Source of the DNA: an uncultured Bacteroidaceae bacterium
GTDB lineage: Bacteria > Bacteroidota > Bacteroidia > Bacteroidales > Bacteroidaceae
Assembly (NCBI GenBank): GCA_934426255.1
Contig: CAKRYD010000031.1
Coordinates: 1-27,108, forward strand
DNA: 27,108 nt
Direction of reading: 5' to 3'
This document shows, one piece after another, positions 6,673-15,225 of this stretch. The notes beneath the pieces are model-generated. The model did no database searches and was not told where the DNA came from. It was given only the letters and a program-made list of their open reading frames with translations. Each line of letters opens with the position of its first letter. Within the stretch, counting starts at the first letter, position 1. The translations under genes were made by a program, and so were the position numbers.

Positions 6673-8412
6673 ATGAAAACAATCCATCTATACCTCTGTG
6701 CACTGTTGGCCCTTGTGCTGGCAGGCTGTTCGTCCGACGAGGCTCCCATGACATGGAGCGACGATCCCAATGCCGTCATCGTGAAAGCTTCGGTGGGAGG
6801 ACTGAAGACCCGCAGCAATCCCGTCAGCGACCTGCAAAGCGAGCAAAACAAATTGACAGAATTCAACGAAGGAGACCAAATAGGCATCACTTCCAACGGC
6901 GAAACGGTGGCCTATACCTTGACCAATGGCAACTGGGAACCCGAGGCCGGCAAATACCTGAAGTGGAAACTCGAAGACAGCCAGTGCACTTTTAAGGTGT
7001 TCTATCCCTACGAAGGAAATGCCTTCGGTCAGTTCACACCGGTAACAGACCAGTCGAGCTTGGAAAATCTCCGCAAGGCAGATTTCATGCAAGTGTTTAA
7101 AGGATTTGCAATAATACCCGAAGATCGCACTCTAAGCACTACGTTGGGCAGAAAAACGGCGCGCATTGTTGTTAACATCAACAAGTTTAACAACCAGTTC
7201 GCAGACGGTGAGAAAGTAACAGACATCAAGTTCTTCACCGATGGCATTCCCTATAAGTTGCAGGGTGACGGAGGCGTTGGCACCACTTACGTGTTCCTGA
7301 CTCCGGCAAAGGAGGCAGATGGTTACAGCGATTTCATCGCCATGACAACCTCGTCGGGCACGCAACTGAAAAAGGCAAACGTCGGAGAATTGAAGGCCGG
7401 CCATAGCTATACGTTCAATCTGAATGTCGGCAAGGACCGCATCGACATAGAGAGCGTTACGGTGCAGGACTGGGACGGAGGCTTGCTCCCCGATGGCGGC
7501 GAACTGGAAAAGGAGGATATCAACATCAATTTGGACTACTATGCCAATGCCGATGCCCTGGCCGCCGAACTGAACAAGTACCCGATGGGTGCCATCAAGG
7601 TGAAGGGTACATGGAACGACAACTATTTCCCTGTGTTCAAACAATACTTACGGAATAATAGGGCATTCAGTATTTCGCTTGACTTAAGTGGTGTAACGGG
7701 GCTTACGGCTATTCCCGACAATGCACTCTCCGGTGCCGATGGCTACGAGGGTAACTCTGGCTCAGGTCTTTCTGCCATTGTCTTGCCGTCAACGGTAACA
7801 AGCATCGGGAAGGAAAGCTTTCATTATACTAACCTGTCTTCAATAGATCTTACGAATGTCACCTCCGTCGGGGCGCGTGCTTTTTGGGAATGCCATGAGC
7901 TGACAAACGTCACATGGCCAAAAGCAGCATGTACTTTCGGCAGTTGTCCGTTCTGGGGTGCTCATTATAAACTGTTAGGAAGCCAATATGATACGAACCA
8001 GTTTATTCCGTCATTCACGATTCCAATGAATGTACGTCTCGATAATGGTAATGAGGATAACAAGGGATTTATCCGCGAAGGTGGAATCGACAAGCTTATT
8101 GTGCCGGCAGGATATGAAGGAATTTGCGACTACTTCGTATGCACTTCTAAGATCAACACCTTGGTGGTTGAGGGCGATGTTGAGTTTCCGGAGAATTTTA
8201 TGTATAACACCACACTATTTAAGGAAGTGGATATTTCCAATTGTTCGAAGAGACAGACTTTCCTGAATAATGTGACTAGACCTAATGAAATTACAGTGTA
8301 TGTGAAGACCGAAGAGTTGAAAACCGAATATGAAAAAGTGAAAGCCAAAGCTGAGGAAGCCGGGGCTCAAGATTATAAAAACATGAAGTTTGTCGTAAAA
8401 ACAGGAGAGTAA
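6673..8412 (+). CDS. Fimbrillin with C-terminal BspA-like LRR domain (pair 1)
   Basis: The protein has 579 residues. Signal peptide with lipobox LAGC (Cys19) and Thr-Arg at 46-47 (LKTRSNP). A fimbrillin region ends near YTFNLNVGKDRIDIESVTVQDW (~246-267). Where the short fimbrillins stop, this one continues for about 310 residues with BspA-type LRR_5 repeats: LDLSGVTGLTAIPDNAL, IVLPSTVTSIGKESF, IDLTNVTSVGARAF, LTNVTWP. BspA-like LRRs in oral Bacteroidales bind host proteins or other bacteria. In type V pili the C-terminal strand of one subunit completes the next, so a large C-terminal extension would suit a tip adhesin rather than a shaft subunit (inference). 21 bp after the previous gene. Confidence 0.85.
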   Translation: MKTIHLYLCALLALVLAGCSSDEAPMTWSDDPNAVIVKASVGGLKTRSNPVSDLQSEQNKLTEFNEGDQIGITSNGETVAYTLTNGNWEPEAGKYLKWKLEDSQCTFKVFYPYEGNAFGQFTPVTDQSSLENLRKADFMQVFKGFAIIPEDRTLSTTLGRKTARIVVNINKFNNQFADGEKVTDIKFFTDGIPYKLQGDGGVGTTYVFLTPAKEADGYSDFIAMTTSSGTQLKKANVGELKAGHSYTFNLNVGKDRIDIESVTVQDWDGGLLPDGGELEKEDININLDYYANADALAAELNKYPMGAIKVKGTWNDNYFPVFKQYLRNNRAFSISLDLSGVTGLTAIPDNALSGADGYEGNSGSGLSAIVLPSTVTSIGKESFHYTNLSSIDLTNVTSVGARAFWECHELTNVTWPKAACTFGSCPFWGAHYKLLGSQYDTNQFIPSFTIPMNVRLDNGNEDNKGFIREGGIDKLIVPAGYEGICDYFVCTSKINTLVVEGDVEFPENFMYNTTLFKEVDISNCSKRQTFLNNVTRPNEITVYVKTEELKTEYEKVKAKAEEAGAQDYKNMKFVVKTGE

Positions 8413-8428
8413 TAACAGCAATAAAGAC

Positions 8429-9376
8429 ATGACAATGAAAAATATATGCACATCGGCCCTTGCGGCCATCGCTATCCTTGCCGCAGGTTGCAGCAATAGC
8501 GACACAGACAACACCATAAAGCCCGACATGGCCGGCCGGGAGATTACTTTCACTGCCGGCATCAACGACCTTTCCACGCGTGCCGGACGCACCACAAGCA
8601 ACTTGACCGGTAGCAAGTTCGGACTGTTTCTGACTACCGAAGGCACCAACGGTGATGAAAACTACAACGGCACCAACAAGGAAGTGAGTGAAAGCAATGG
8701 CGAATGGGTGCAGGATCCCCCACTGCTGTGGAAGAACAACACGGCCAAGGTGAGCTACACGGCCTATCTGCCCTACACGGATCAATTGGAAAACAACAAA
8801 GACTATCCCATCAACCTGAGTACCACGCAGACGGCCGAGACCATGCTCAACGAGGATCTGCTCTATGCTTCGGCCACCGACATCACGGCTGCCGACAATC
8901 CCAACGGCATTGCCGTGAAGTTCAGCCACAAGTTGGCCAAGTTGAAAGTGGTGCTCACCAAAGGCACCGAAGTGGATGCCGACATGGAAGTGACCGGCGT
9001 GAAGGTGGCCAAGTGCCTGCTCAAAGGCAGCATGGATGTGACGACCGGCAAGCTGACCATCGGCTCATCCGCAGTCATAGGTGACTATGCCGATGTGAAC
9101 CTGTATGGCACCAAAACGGAGGGCAGTGCATTCACCGACACCTGGGAGGCCCTGATAATGCCCACCCTTTGGGACGCTACGGGCTTCGTGGTAACTGTCA
9201 CCGTGGGCTCGGGCAACGACACCCGCATGTTCCAATATCAGGGTTCGACATGGACGGCTATGTCGGGAAACGAGTACACCCTGCCACTTCAAGTGGGCCG
9301 CGACAAAGTCATTGCGGGCAAAATCACGGCAAAAGAATGGACAGATGCCGGCACAAGTGAGATTGAGACAGACTAA
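8429..9376 (+). CDS. Fimbrillin-family lipoprotein, short form (pair 2)
   Basis: The protein has 315 residues from the ATG at 8429. An in-frame ATG at 8435 (MKNICTS) gives an equally plausible signal peptide. Lipobox LAAGC (Cys21) and Thr-Arg at 50-51 (LSTRAGRTT). The fimbrillin fold signature VKFSHKLAKLKVVL is mid-protein. The C-terminal strand YTLPLQVGRDKVIAGKITAKEW is followed by a short tail ending EIETD, very like the tail of the first short fimbrillin. It lies 16 bp behind the first LRR fimbrillin and 24 bp before the second. Likely a pilus subunit. Confidence 0.85.
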   Translation: MTMKNICTSALAAIAILAAGCSNSDTDNTIKPDMAGREITFTAGINDLSTRAGRTTSNLTGSKFGLFLTTEGTNGDENYNGTNKEVSESNGEWVQDPPLLWKNNTAKVSYTAYLPYTDQLENNKDYPINLSTTQTAETMLNEDLLYASATDITAADNPNGIAVKFSHKLAKLKVVLTKGTEVDADMEVTGVKVAKCLLKGSMDVTTGKLTIGSSAVIGDYADVNLYGTKTEGSAFTDTWEALIMPTLWDATGFVVTVTVGSGNDTRMFQYQGSTWTAMSGNEYTLPLQVGRDKVIAGKITAKEWTDAGTSEIETD

Positions 9377-9400
9377 GCACAAACCATAAAACAAGAAATC

Positions 9401-11152
9401 ATGAACATATCCTATAAATATATCATGCTGGCCGCCGTCTGCTTGCTGACGGCCTGCCAAAGCAACGAGCTATCCGAAGACTGGACAAACGGCTCTCAGG
9501 ATGCCAACATTGTCAAGGTCAATGCCACAATCGCAGGGCTGCGCACCCGAACCAATGCCGAAGGCAATGGCGACCAGTGGACCGATGGCGACCCGATCCG
9601 CATCACCAATGTGTCGGCCAATGCCATTGCCGGCAAGGAAAAGGTGACATTCATCTACAATGGCAACAGCAAGACATTTACGCTGGATGGCAAAAACTAT
9701 GCCGTGTGGGTGGATGGCGAGAACACCTTCGAGGCCTACTATCCATCGGGTGGTAAGGCATACTATACTACGTTTGTTCTTGGTGGTGACCAAAGCACAT
9801 TGGCCGGTCTGAGGGCAAACGACTGGATGACAGCCACAGCCACGGCCACGAAGCCGGATGACAACTGCGTGAACCTGACGTTCGAGCACCAACTGTCCAA
9901 GGTTACGGTGAAAATTACCAAGTATAATGACCAGTTCGGCGACCAGCTGCCAAGCATTGAGAATCCCTATTTTCCCAATCTCTGTGATGATGATAAGAGG
10001 ATTTCCCATCCATATGTTGTTGGAGAATATTATAAGGATGACAAAAACCAGGTAGTAAAAGCATATATAGTTGCCGACAACACGGAGGGCAAGCACAGTT
10101 TTACGGGCATTCTGCCTTCGGGGAAGTACAAGGAAGGCGAGGCTTTCATGAAGTTCGGGTTGGGCACAGAGAAAGTCTCGGTGCCGGTCAATACATTCCT
10201 GACCGAGACAGGTCTGGAGAAAGGCAAGGCCTATACCTTCAATCTGACCGTGGGCAAGAACAAGGCAAGCATCAGCTCCGTTGAGGTGAATGACTGGACA
10301 AAGCACGACTTACCCTCAGCTATAGTCGACGAGACCTTTGCCATAGATGCAGCCAACCATGCCATCACCCTAAACAAGGAGGGATTGCTGACGGAGGACA
10401 TGATAAAAACAGCCCTCGGTAATGGACACACCTTGAAGGTTTCGGGTAAGATAAGCCTGGCCGATTCCTATGCTGACAACAACACGACCTATACTGACGA
10501 CCTTGGAACACTGAGGAAATATCTGCAGGACTATGCGAAGCAGAACAACACGCCTATCAACCTCGACCTGTCTGACGCAGAGATTACGAACCTGCCCGAT
10601 TTTACATGTGATCATTCCAGTGGTAATTCTTACGTGGGCGAAGTGAAATTGCCCAAGACCATAGAAAAGATAGGAAAAAACTGCTTCTCTGCTCAGAGTG
10701 TATGCAAAATTACCAATTGGGACGAGCTCACTTCACTGAAAGAGATTGGAAGAAATGCATTCTGGTCTAATATCAATAAAGGCGACATCACTCTGCCATC
10801 AACCCTGACAACACTTGGCGAAAGCGCCTTTGAACGTAATTCAGAACTGACCGGTATTGTGATTCCCGCCGGAGTGACTGTCTTTTCTTCTTATACATTC
10901 CGTGATTGCGGTGCCTTGACAAACATTACCTACAAAGGCGATATGACAGGCACTATTAATAGTCTGTTCGATGGCACAGCTCTTGTAACCATCGATCTGT
11001 CGGCATGTACCTCCGTACCGAAATGGGAGCCCGGCACTTCATATGATCTATCTGGAGTCACCGTATACGTGAAGGATGCCGACATGAAGTCTGCCTTCGA
11101 GGCCAACAAGGTATGGAAAACAGCCAAGGCCATAGAAGTGAAGACTGAGTAA
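9401..11152 (+). CDS. Fimbrillin with C-terminal BspA-like LRR domain (pair 2)
   Basis: The protein has 583 residues, almost the length of the other LRR fimbrillin. Lipobox LTAC (Cys19), Thr-Arg at 49-50 (LRTRTNAE), and a fimbrillin region with LTFEHQLSKVTVKITKYNDQFGD. That last part is close to the pair-1 counterpart's ARIVVNINKFNNQFAD. The fimbrillin region ends near YTFNLTVGKNKASISSVEVNDW. The C-terminal LRR_5 region includes VKLPKTIEKIGKNCF, ITLPSTLTTLGESAF, IVIPAGVTVFSSYTF and LTNITYKGD. Last gene of the operon, followed by a strong hairpin terminator. Probably a second tip adhesin with a different repeat surface. Confidence 0.85.
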   Translation: MNISYKYIMLAAVCLLTACQSNELSEDWTNGSQDANIVKVNATIAGLRTRTNAEGNGDQWTDGDPIRITNVSANAIAGKEKVTFIYNGNSKTFTLDGKNYAVWVDGENTFEAYYPSGGKAYYTTFVLGGDQSTLAGLRANDWMTATATATKPDDNCVNLTFEHQLSKVTVKITKYNDQFGDQLPSIENPYFPNLCDDDKRISHPYVVGEYYKDDKNQVVKAYIVADNTEGKHSFTGILPSGKYKEGEAFMKFGLGTEKVSVPVNTFLTETGLEKGKAYTFNLTVGKNKASISSVEVNDWTKHDLPSAIVDETFAIDAANHAITLNKEGLLTEDMIKTALGNGHTLKVSGKISLADSYADNNTTYTDDLGTLRKYLQDYAKQNNTPINLDLSDAEITNLPDFTCDHSSGNSYVGEVKLPKTIEKIGKNCFSAQSVCKITNWDELTSLKEIGRNAFWSNINKGDITLPSTLTTLGESAFERNSELTGIVIPAGVTVFSSYTFRDCGALTNITYKGDMTGTINSLFDGTALVTIDLSACTSVPKWEPGTSYDLSGVTVYVKDADMKSAFEANKVWKTAKAIEVKTE

Positions 11153-11170
11153 CCATACACCCGCTACCCA

Positions 11171-11216
11171 ACGAATAAAGGTAACCACACAGCCATGTGA
11201 GGTTGCCTTTATTCGT
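11171..11216 (+). terminator. Terminator hairpin after the fimbrillin operon
   Basis: The 20-base arms (11171-11190 and 11197-11216) pair at 18 Watson-Crick positions plus one G-U and one mismatch, around a 6-base loop. The arms carry AATAAAGG and CCTTTATT, so an A/U tract is built in and the structure can work from both sides. It starts 18 bp after the stop codon at 11152. Confidence 0.8.
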
Positions 11217-11237
11217 GGCCCGCAGGCCTGCTGTAAC

Positions 11238-11386
11238 GATGTGTACAGTTTGACGTTGCGATGTGTACATATCGTAGGGTGTGAAGTGTACAGATCGTAA
11301 GCTCAAACTGTACACATCAGAGGGTGCAATGTGCCGCATTGCAGGGTGCGATGTGTACAGACCGCAATCTGCCATATAGTACACCC
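11238..11386. repeat. Array of seven TGTACA-centred units, 22-24 bp period
   Basis: GTACA starts at 11243, 11265, 11288, 11310, 11355 and 11379, with a degenerate copy (GCCGCA) at 11333. The spacings are 22, 23, 22, 23, 22 and 24 bp. A typical unit reads GATGTGTACAGATC followed by GTAGGGTG-like bases. The array fills the gap between the convergent fimbrillin and trp operons. The core TGTACA is a palindrome and the period is about two helical turns, which fits a row of protein sites on one DNA face. The function is unknown to me. Confidence 0.75.
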
Positions 11387-11411
11387 TTGAAAACGTGGCT
11401 ACTTTTCAAGG
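11385..11411 (-). terminator. Stem-loop spanning the trpA stop codon
   Basis: CCTTGAAAA (11385-11393) and TTTTCAAGG (11403-11411) form a 9-bp perfect stem with a 9-base loop containing the trpA stop codon. No U tract follows, so it may be a 3'-end-stabilising hairpin rather than a true terminator. Confidence 0.4.
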
Positions 11412-12172
11412 TCTTGGCTGAGCCTTTCGACAGCCTCCCGTGGGGTGGCCGAAGTCTCGAGAAGCTTCACAAACTTGCTTCCCACAATGGTGCCCGCAGC
11501 ATAGCATCTTGCTGCCGTAAGAGTAGCCTTGTTGGATATGCCGAATCCGATGAGGGTGGGATTTTTCAGCTTCATGCCGGCGATACGTTTGAAATAATCA
11601 ATGGTCTCACTGCTGTACCGGTTTTGTGCACCCGTCGTTGCATTGGTAGAGACTTCATAGATAAAGCCGTCTGTATGCTCGTCTATCAGGCGTATGCGTT
11701 CGTCACTTGTCTCGGGAGTGATGAGCATCACAATCCTTATGCCGTAGCGGTCGGCAATGGCCTTGTAGTCTTTCATATATACGTCGAACGGCAGGTCGGG
11801 AATGATGGCTCCGTCGATGCCGCACTCCCGGCACGACCTACAGAAGTTTTCAAATCCGTATTGGTAGAACACATTGAGATATCCCATCAGGATGAGGGGA
11901 ATGTCAATGGTTTTGCGAATGTCCTTGAGCTGTGCAAAGAGCTTTTTCAGCGTCATTCCGTTTTTGAGAGCCCTTGTGGCTGCCGACTGTATGGTAGGTC
12001 CGTCGGCCATGGGGTCGCTGAAGGGTACTCCGATTTCCACCAGGTCGGCCCCTCCTTCCTGAAGGGCGCGAAGGGTGTCTGCGGTGCTATCGAGGGTGGG
12101 ATGTCCGGCACAGAAATATACGGAAAAGATATTTGATTGCTTGTTGTTGAATAAAATGTTGATACGGTTCAT
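11399..12172 (-). CDS. trpA: Tryptophan synthase alpha chain
   Basis: The protein has 257 residues, normal for TrpA. It cleaves indole-3-glycerol phosphate to indole and glyceraldehyde-3-phosphate and passes indole to TrpB. The hallmark LVEIGVPFSDPMADGPTIQ holds the catalytic Glu46 and Asp57 (E. coli Glu49 and Asp60). PDLPFDVY and the phosphate-binding part GFGISNKATL and GTIVGSKFV are also present. Last gene of the trp operon; its ATG overlaps the trpF stop by four bases (12169-12172). Confidence 0.97.
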   Translation of the reverse strand: MNRINILFNNKQSNIFSVYFCAGHPTLDSTADTLRALQEGGADLVEIGVPFSDPMADGPTIQSAATRALKNGMTLKKLFAQLKDIRKTIDIPLILMGYLNVFYQYGFENFCRSCRECGIDGAIIPDLPFDVYMKDYKAIADRYGIRIVMLITPETSDERIRLIDEHTDGFIYEVSTNATTGAQNRYSSETIDYFKRIAGMKLKNPTLIGFGISNKATLTAARCYAAGTIVGSKFVKLLETSATPREAVERLSQDLEK

Positions 12173-12804
12173 AATGGTTGGTTTGATGAAGTTTGTTTTC
12201 CGAGTTGCCGCAAAAAGGCTTGCAGCATCCCGATGTTTTTAACGGCGGGCCGTGTTTCAAAGCGGCTGTTAAGGTCGATGCCGCACATCTGCGGGTGCTT
12301 GCATCGGGAGATGCAGTCAACATCGTCGGGTCCCAGTCCGCCGCTGAGCAGAAAGGGTGTGCGGCCTGTATAGTGGTCAAGGAGTTCGTGGCCGAACTTC
12401 GTGCCGCTGCCTCCCACAGACGGGCTGCGCGAATCAAACAGCAGATAGTCGGTCACCTCTTCATAATCGTTGATGCGTTCAAAGTCAGTGTCGTAGCCGA
12501 TGCCGAATGCCTTGATGACGGAGCAGCCGGTGGCAAGCCTTAGCTGTTCGCACATCTCAGGCGTCTCTGTGCCGTGGAGCTGTATGAGGTCCAGCCCGAA
12601 GAGCTCAGCGCGCTGCAGGATAAAGTCGCGTGGGGCATTGACAAAGACCCCCACCCTCTTCTGCCTTTGAGGCAGATAGTCGGGAAGTCGGTCCACATAA
12701 CGCGGCGAACGTGGATAGAAGATAAAGCCCATCCAATCGGCCGCCAACTGCTCGGCGCAGCGTATGTTGCCGGCATCGCGCATGCCGCATATCTTGACTA
12801 TCAT
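12169..12804 (-). CDS. trpF: Phosphoribosylanthranilate isomerase
   Basis: The protein has 211 residues. It catalyses the Amadori rearrangement of phosphoribosylanthranilate, the third dedicated step. Catalytic Cys6 lies in MIVKICGMRD and the general acid Asp in LLFDSRSPSVGGSGTKF. The C-terminal phosphate site is LSGGLGPDD plus GIDLNSRFETRPAVKN. A free-standing TrpF, not fused to TrpC. It overlaps trpC upstream (12801-12804) and trpA downstream by ATGA, so translation is likely coupled. Confidence 0.96.
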   Translation of the reverse strand: MIVKICGMRDAGNIRCAEQLAADWMGFIFYPRSPRYVDRLPDYLPQRQKRVGVFVNAPRDFILQRAELFGLDLIQLHGTETPEMCEQLRLATGCSVIKAFGIGYDTDFERINDYEEVTDYLLFDSRSPSVGGSGTKFGHELLDHYTGRTPFLLSGGLGPDDVDCISRCKHPQMCGIDLNSRFETRPAVKNIGMLQAFLRQLGKQTSSNQPL

Positions 12805-13601
12805 GGTGCAACGCGGCTGATAAAATCGTTCAAAGCCTTGCCCGGCAGTTCCTGCTTCATAAAGAGCTCGCCTATCAGAAAGCCGTTGAAGCCGGCCGCC
12901 CTTAGCAGACGAGCCTCTTCGGGCCGGTGGATGCCGCTTTCTGAAATCCTGACAAACTCGTCGGGAATGAGCGACGACAGCCGGAACGAAGTGTTGAGGT
13001 CGGTGCGGAACACATGCAGGTCGCGGTTGTTGACCCCTGCCACACTGACATGCTCGTCGAGATAGTCAAGGTCGCGTTCCTCGTGCATCTCGAGCAGCAC
13101 ATCCAGGTTGAGCTCGCGGGCCATGTGTGCCAGGTTGCGACAAAGCTGCCTGTCGAGGCATGCCGCAATGAGCAACACGGCATCGGCACCCAGCACCTTG
13201 GCCTCGAAAAGCTGGTACTCGTCAACAATGAAATCCTTGCGCAGGATGGGAATGTGTGTGTCAGGCCTCACGCGGGTGATATACTCGTTGTGTCCGCCAA
13301 AGTAGGGTTCGTCGGTGAGGATGGAAAGGGCCGCAGCCCCGTTGGCCGCATATTGCGGGATGACCTCTTCGGGCTTTGCCTCGCGATGAATCCAGCCCTT
13401 CGACGGCGATTTGCGCTTGAATTCGGCAATGATGCCTGTAGACGACTCCTTCAAAGCCTGCGGCAATGAATGGTGGATGTCGCTCTGCATGATGCGCTCC
13501 ACCTGCAGGTAGAGGTCGCGGGCCGGCCTGTCTTCCTTGACGGCTTCCAGATCCTTTCGCTTGCGGTCGGTGATTTCTTCGAGAATGGTAGGCATGGTCA
13601 A
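12801..13601 (-). CDS. trpC: Indole-3-glycerol phosphate synthase
   Basis: The protein has 266 residues. It closes the indole ring. Active-site motifs in order: IIAEFKRKSPSKG (Glu and Lys), LSILTDEPYFGG, IPILRKDFI (Lys), LLEMHEE, GVNNRDL, RISESGI and FLIGELFM. A stand-alone TIM barrel without a TrpF fusion. Its ATG overlaps the trpD stop (13598-13601). The second in-frame Met is at residue 3, so the start is uncertain by two codons only. Confidence 0.96.
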   Translation of the reverse strand: MTMPTILEEITDRKRKDLEAVKEDRPARDLYLQVERIMQSDIHHSLPQALKESSTGIIAEFKRKSPSKGWIHREAKPEEVIPQYAANGAAALSILTDEPYFGGHNEYITRVRPDTHIPILRKDFIVDEYQLFEAKVLGADAVLLIAACLDRQLCRNLAHMARELNLDVLLEMHEERDLDYLDEHVSVAGVNNRDLHVFRTDLNTSFRLSSLIPDEFVRISESGIHRPEEARLLRAAGFNGFLIGELFMKQELPGKALNDFISRVAP

Positions 13602-14596
13602 TGGTTGATTTCTATGAACTTGCGAAGAGCATTCAGTGCCTTTTTGCTCTCAAGGCTTTCGCGTGCCACGGCGAGGCATTCGGCAATGCTCTTTTCGCTT
13701 TCTATAAGATGTATGGCAAAGGCCGCGTTGGCCAGTACTGCGTTGGTTTGGCTTTGTGTGGCCGCTCCCTCCAATACACTGTCGAAAATCTTCATGGCCT
13801 CCTTGGGCGATGTGCCGCCATAGAGCTCCTCCTGTCTGATTTGCGGCAGACCGAGATCGGCAGGTGAATAGACGCGCTCGTTGTGGCGTGTGAGCACTTT
13901 GAAAGGACTTGTGAGCGAAATTTCGTCATATCCGTCGGTGCTGTTCACGATGCCGTAGTTCACATCTATCTGCTGCAACACGTTGTTGTAGAGTCGCATC
14001 TGGCTCAGATTGGCCACACCGAGCAGCTGGTATTTAGGATGGCAGGGGTTGATGAGGGGTCCCACGAGGTTGAAACATGTGGGCACGCCGAGTGCTTTGC
14101 GTACAGGAACCACATTCTTCATTCCGTTGGCGAAGAGCGGGGCATGTAGATAGGTCATGTTGCACTGTTCCAGACTTTCGCGAAGCCGCTCTACGGATGA
14201 CGAGAAGCGGACCCCGTGGTTTTCAAGCACACTGCTGGCACCCGAAACCGACGTTGCGGCATAATTGCCATGCTTGGCCACCTTATAGCCGGCTCCGGCC
14301 ACTACAAAACAGGCACACGTGGATATATTGAACGTGTTTTTGCCATCGCCACCCGTGCCCACGATGTCAAGAGGCTCGTAGGGCGACAAGTCGACACTTG
14401 TGCCCGTCTCCAACAGGCCGTCGCGCAGGCCGAGCAGCTCCTCGGCCGTAATGCCCTTCATCTGCAAGCCCATGAGCCAGGCGGCAATTTGTTCGGGCTT
14501 GTAGGCTTCGCGGGTGATGTTCACCATGATGGTCTTCATTTCTTCACGGGTAAGGTTGCTGCCTCCCGCGATGAGTCGTTCCAAAATCTGTTTCAT
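13598..14596 (-). CDS. trpD: Anthranilate phosphoribosyltransferase
   Basis: The protein has 332 residues. It transfers phosphoribosyl from PRPP to anthranilate. The PRPP-binding loop IVGTGGDGKNTFNIST is at residues 78-93 and KHGNYAATSVSG at 108-119. The anthranilate site includes NLVGPLINP. Not fused to the TrpG amidotransferase, unlike in enterics. It begins 48 bp after the trpG stop and overlaps trpC by four bases. Confidence 0.96.
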   Translation of the reverse strand: MKQILERLIAGGSNLTREEMKTIMVNITREAYKPEQIAAWLMGLQMKGITAEELLGLRDGLLETGTSVDLSPYEPLDIVGTGGDGKNTFNISTCACFVVAGAGYKVAKHGNYAATSVSGASSVLENHGVRFSSSVERLRESLEQCNMTYLHAPLFANGMKNVVPVRKALGVPTCFNLVGPLINPCHPKYQLLGVANLSQMRLYNNVLQQIDVNYGIVNSTDGYDEISLTSPFKVLTRHNERVYSPADLGLPQIRQEELYGGTSPKEAMKIFDSVLEGAATQSQTNAVLANAAFAIHLIESEKSIAECLAVARESLESKKALNALRKFIEINH

Positions 14597-14644
14597 TGTA
14601 TGTAATCTTTAAGTTGTCAGTATGATGCAGGCCTCAGACTGCGT

Positions 14645-15208
14645 TTAGTAGTTCAGCCAGTTTTCAATCATGGTCCTGCCGTCGGGCGTGAGGATGGATT
14701 CGGGGTGAAACTGTATGCCCCTTATGTCGTAGGTCTTGTGGCGCAGGGCCATGATGCGGCCGTCGTCGCTGACGGCAGTCACTTCAAGCACAGGTGGAAG
14801 GTCTTCCGTGTCGACTACCCACGAATGATAGCGACCCACAAGGATGCTGTCGGGCAGATGGTCGAAGATGTAGTCGCGCTTCACGATGTGAGCCGGGGTT
14901 TGTACGCCGTGATAAACATCGGGAAGGTTGACGAGCCTTGCACCGAAGCTTTGGCCGATGGCCTGATGTCCCAGACATACACCCAGGATGGGTTTGCGGC
15001 CGGCATAGTGGTGTATGACCTGCAATGTGAGTCCTGCCTCGTCGGGAATGCCCGGTCCGGGCGACAATACCAGTTTGTCGGCATCTTCGAGGTCGTCAAG
15101 CAGGAACTTGTCGTTGCGCACAACGTTGACGTCGGCCCCCAAGGCCTTGAACAGGTGTGCCAGGTTATAGGTAAACGAATCGTAATTGTCTATGATGGTA
15201 ACTTTCAT
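14645..15208 (-). CDS. trpG: Anthranilate synthase glutamine amidotransferase subunit
   Basis: The protein has 187 residues. A class I glutamine amidotransferase delivering ammonia to TrpE. The triad is visible as Cys78 in ILGVCLGHQAIGQ, and His168 and Glu170 in GIQFHPESILTPDG. The oxyanion strand is LVLSPGPGIPDEAG. It may also serve folate synthesis (PabA role), as TrpG often does; that is inference. It starts 17 bp after trpE. Confidence 0.95.
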   Translation of the reverse strand: MKVTIIDNYDSFTYNLAHLFKALGADVNVVRNDKFLLDDLEDADKLVLSPGPGIPDEAGLTLQVIHHYAGRKPILGVCLGHQAIGQSFGARLVNLPDVYHGVQTPAHIVKRDYIFDHLPDSILVGRYHSWVVDTEDLPPVLEVTAVSDDGRIMALRHKTYDIRGIQFHPESILTPDGRTMIENWLNY

Positions 15209-15225
15209 AATCTTTTGTGTTGGTG

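Noticed and set aside
11238..11386. CRISPR array
   Set aside because: The units recur every 22-24 bp with only ~6-14 conserved bases. There are no ~30-bp constant repeats, no unique spacers of CRISPR length and no cas genes.
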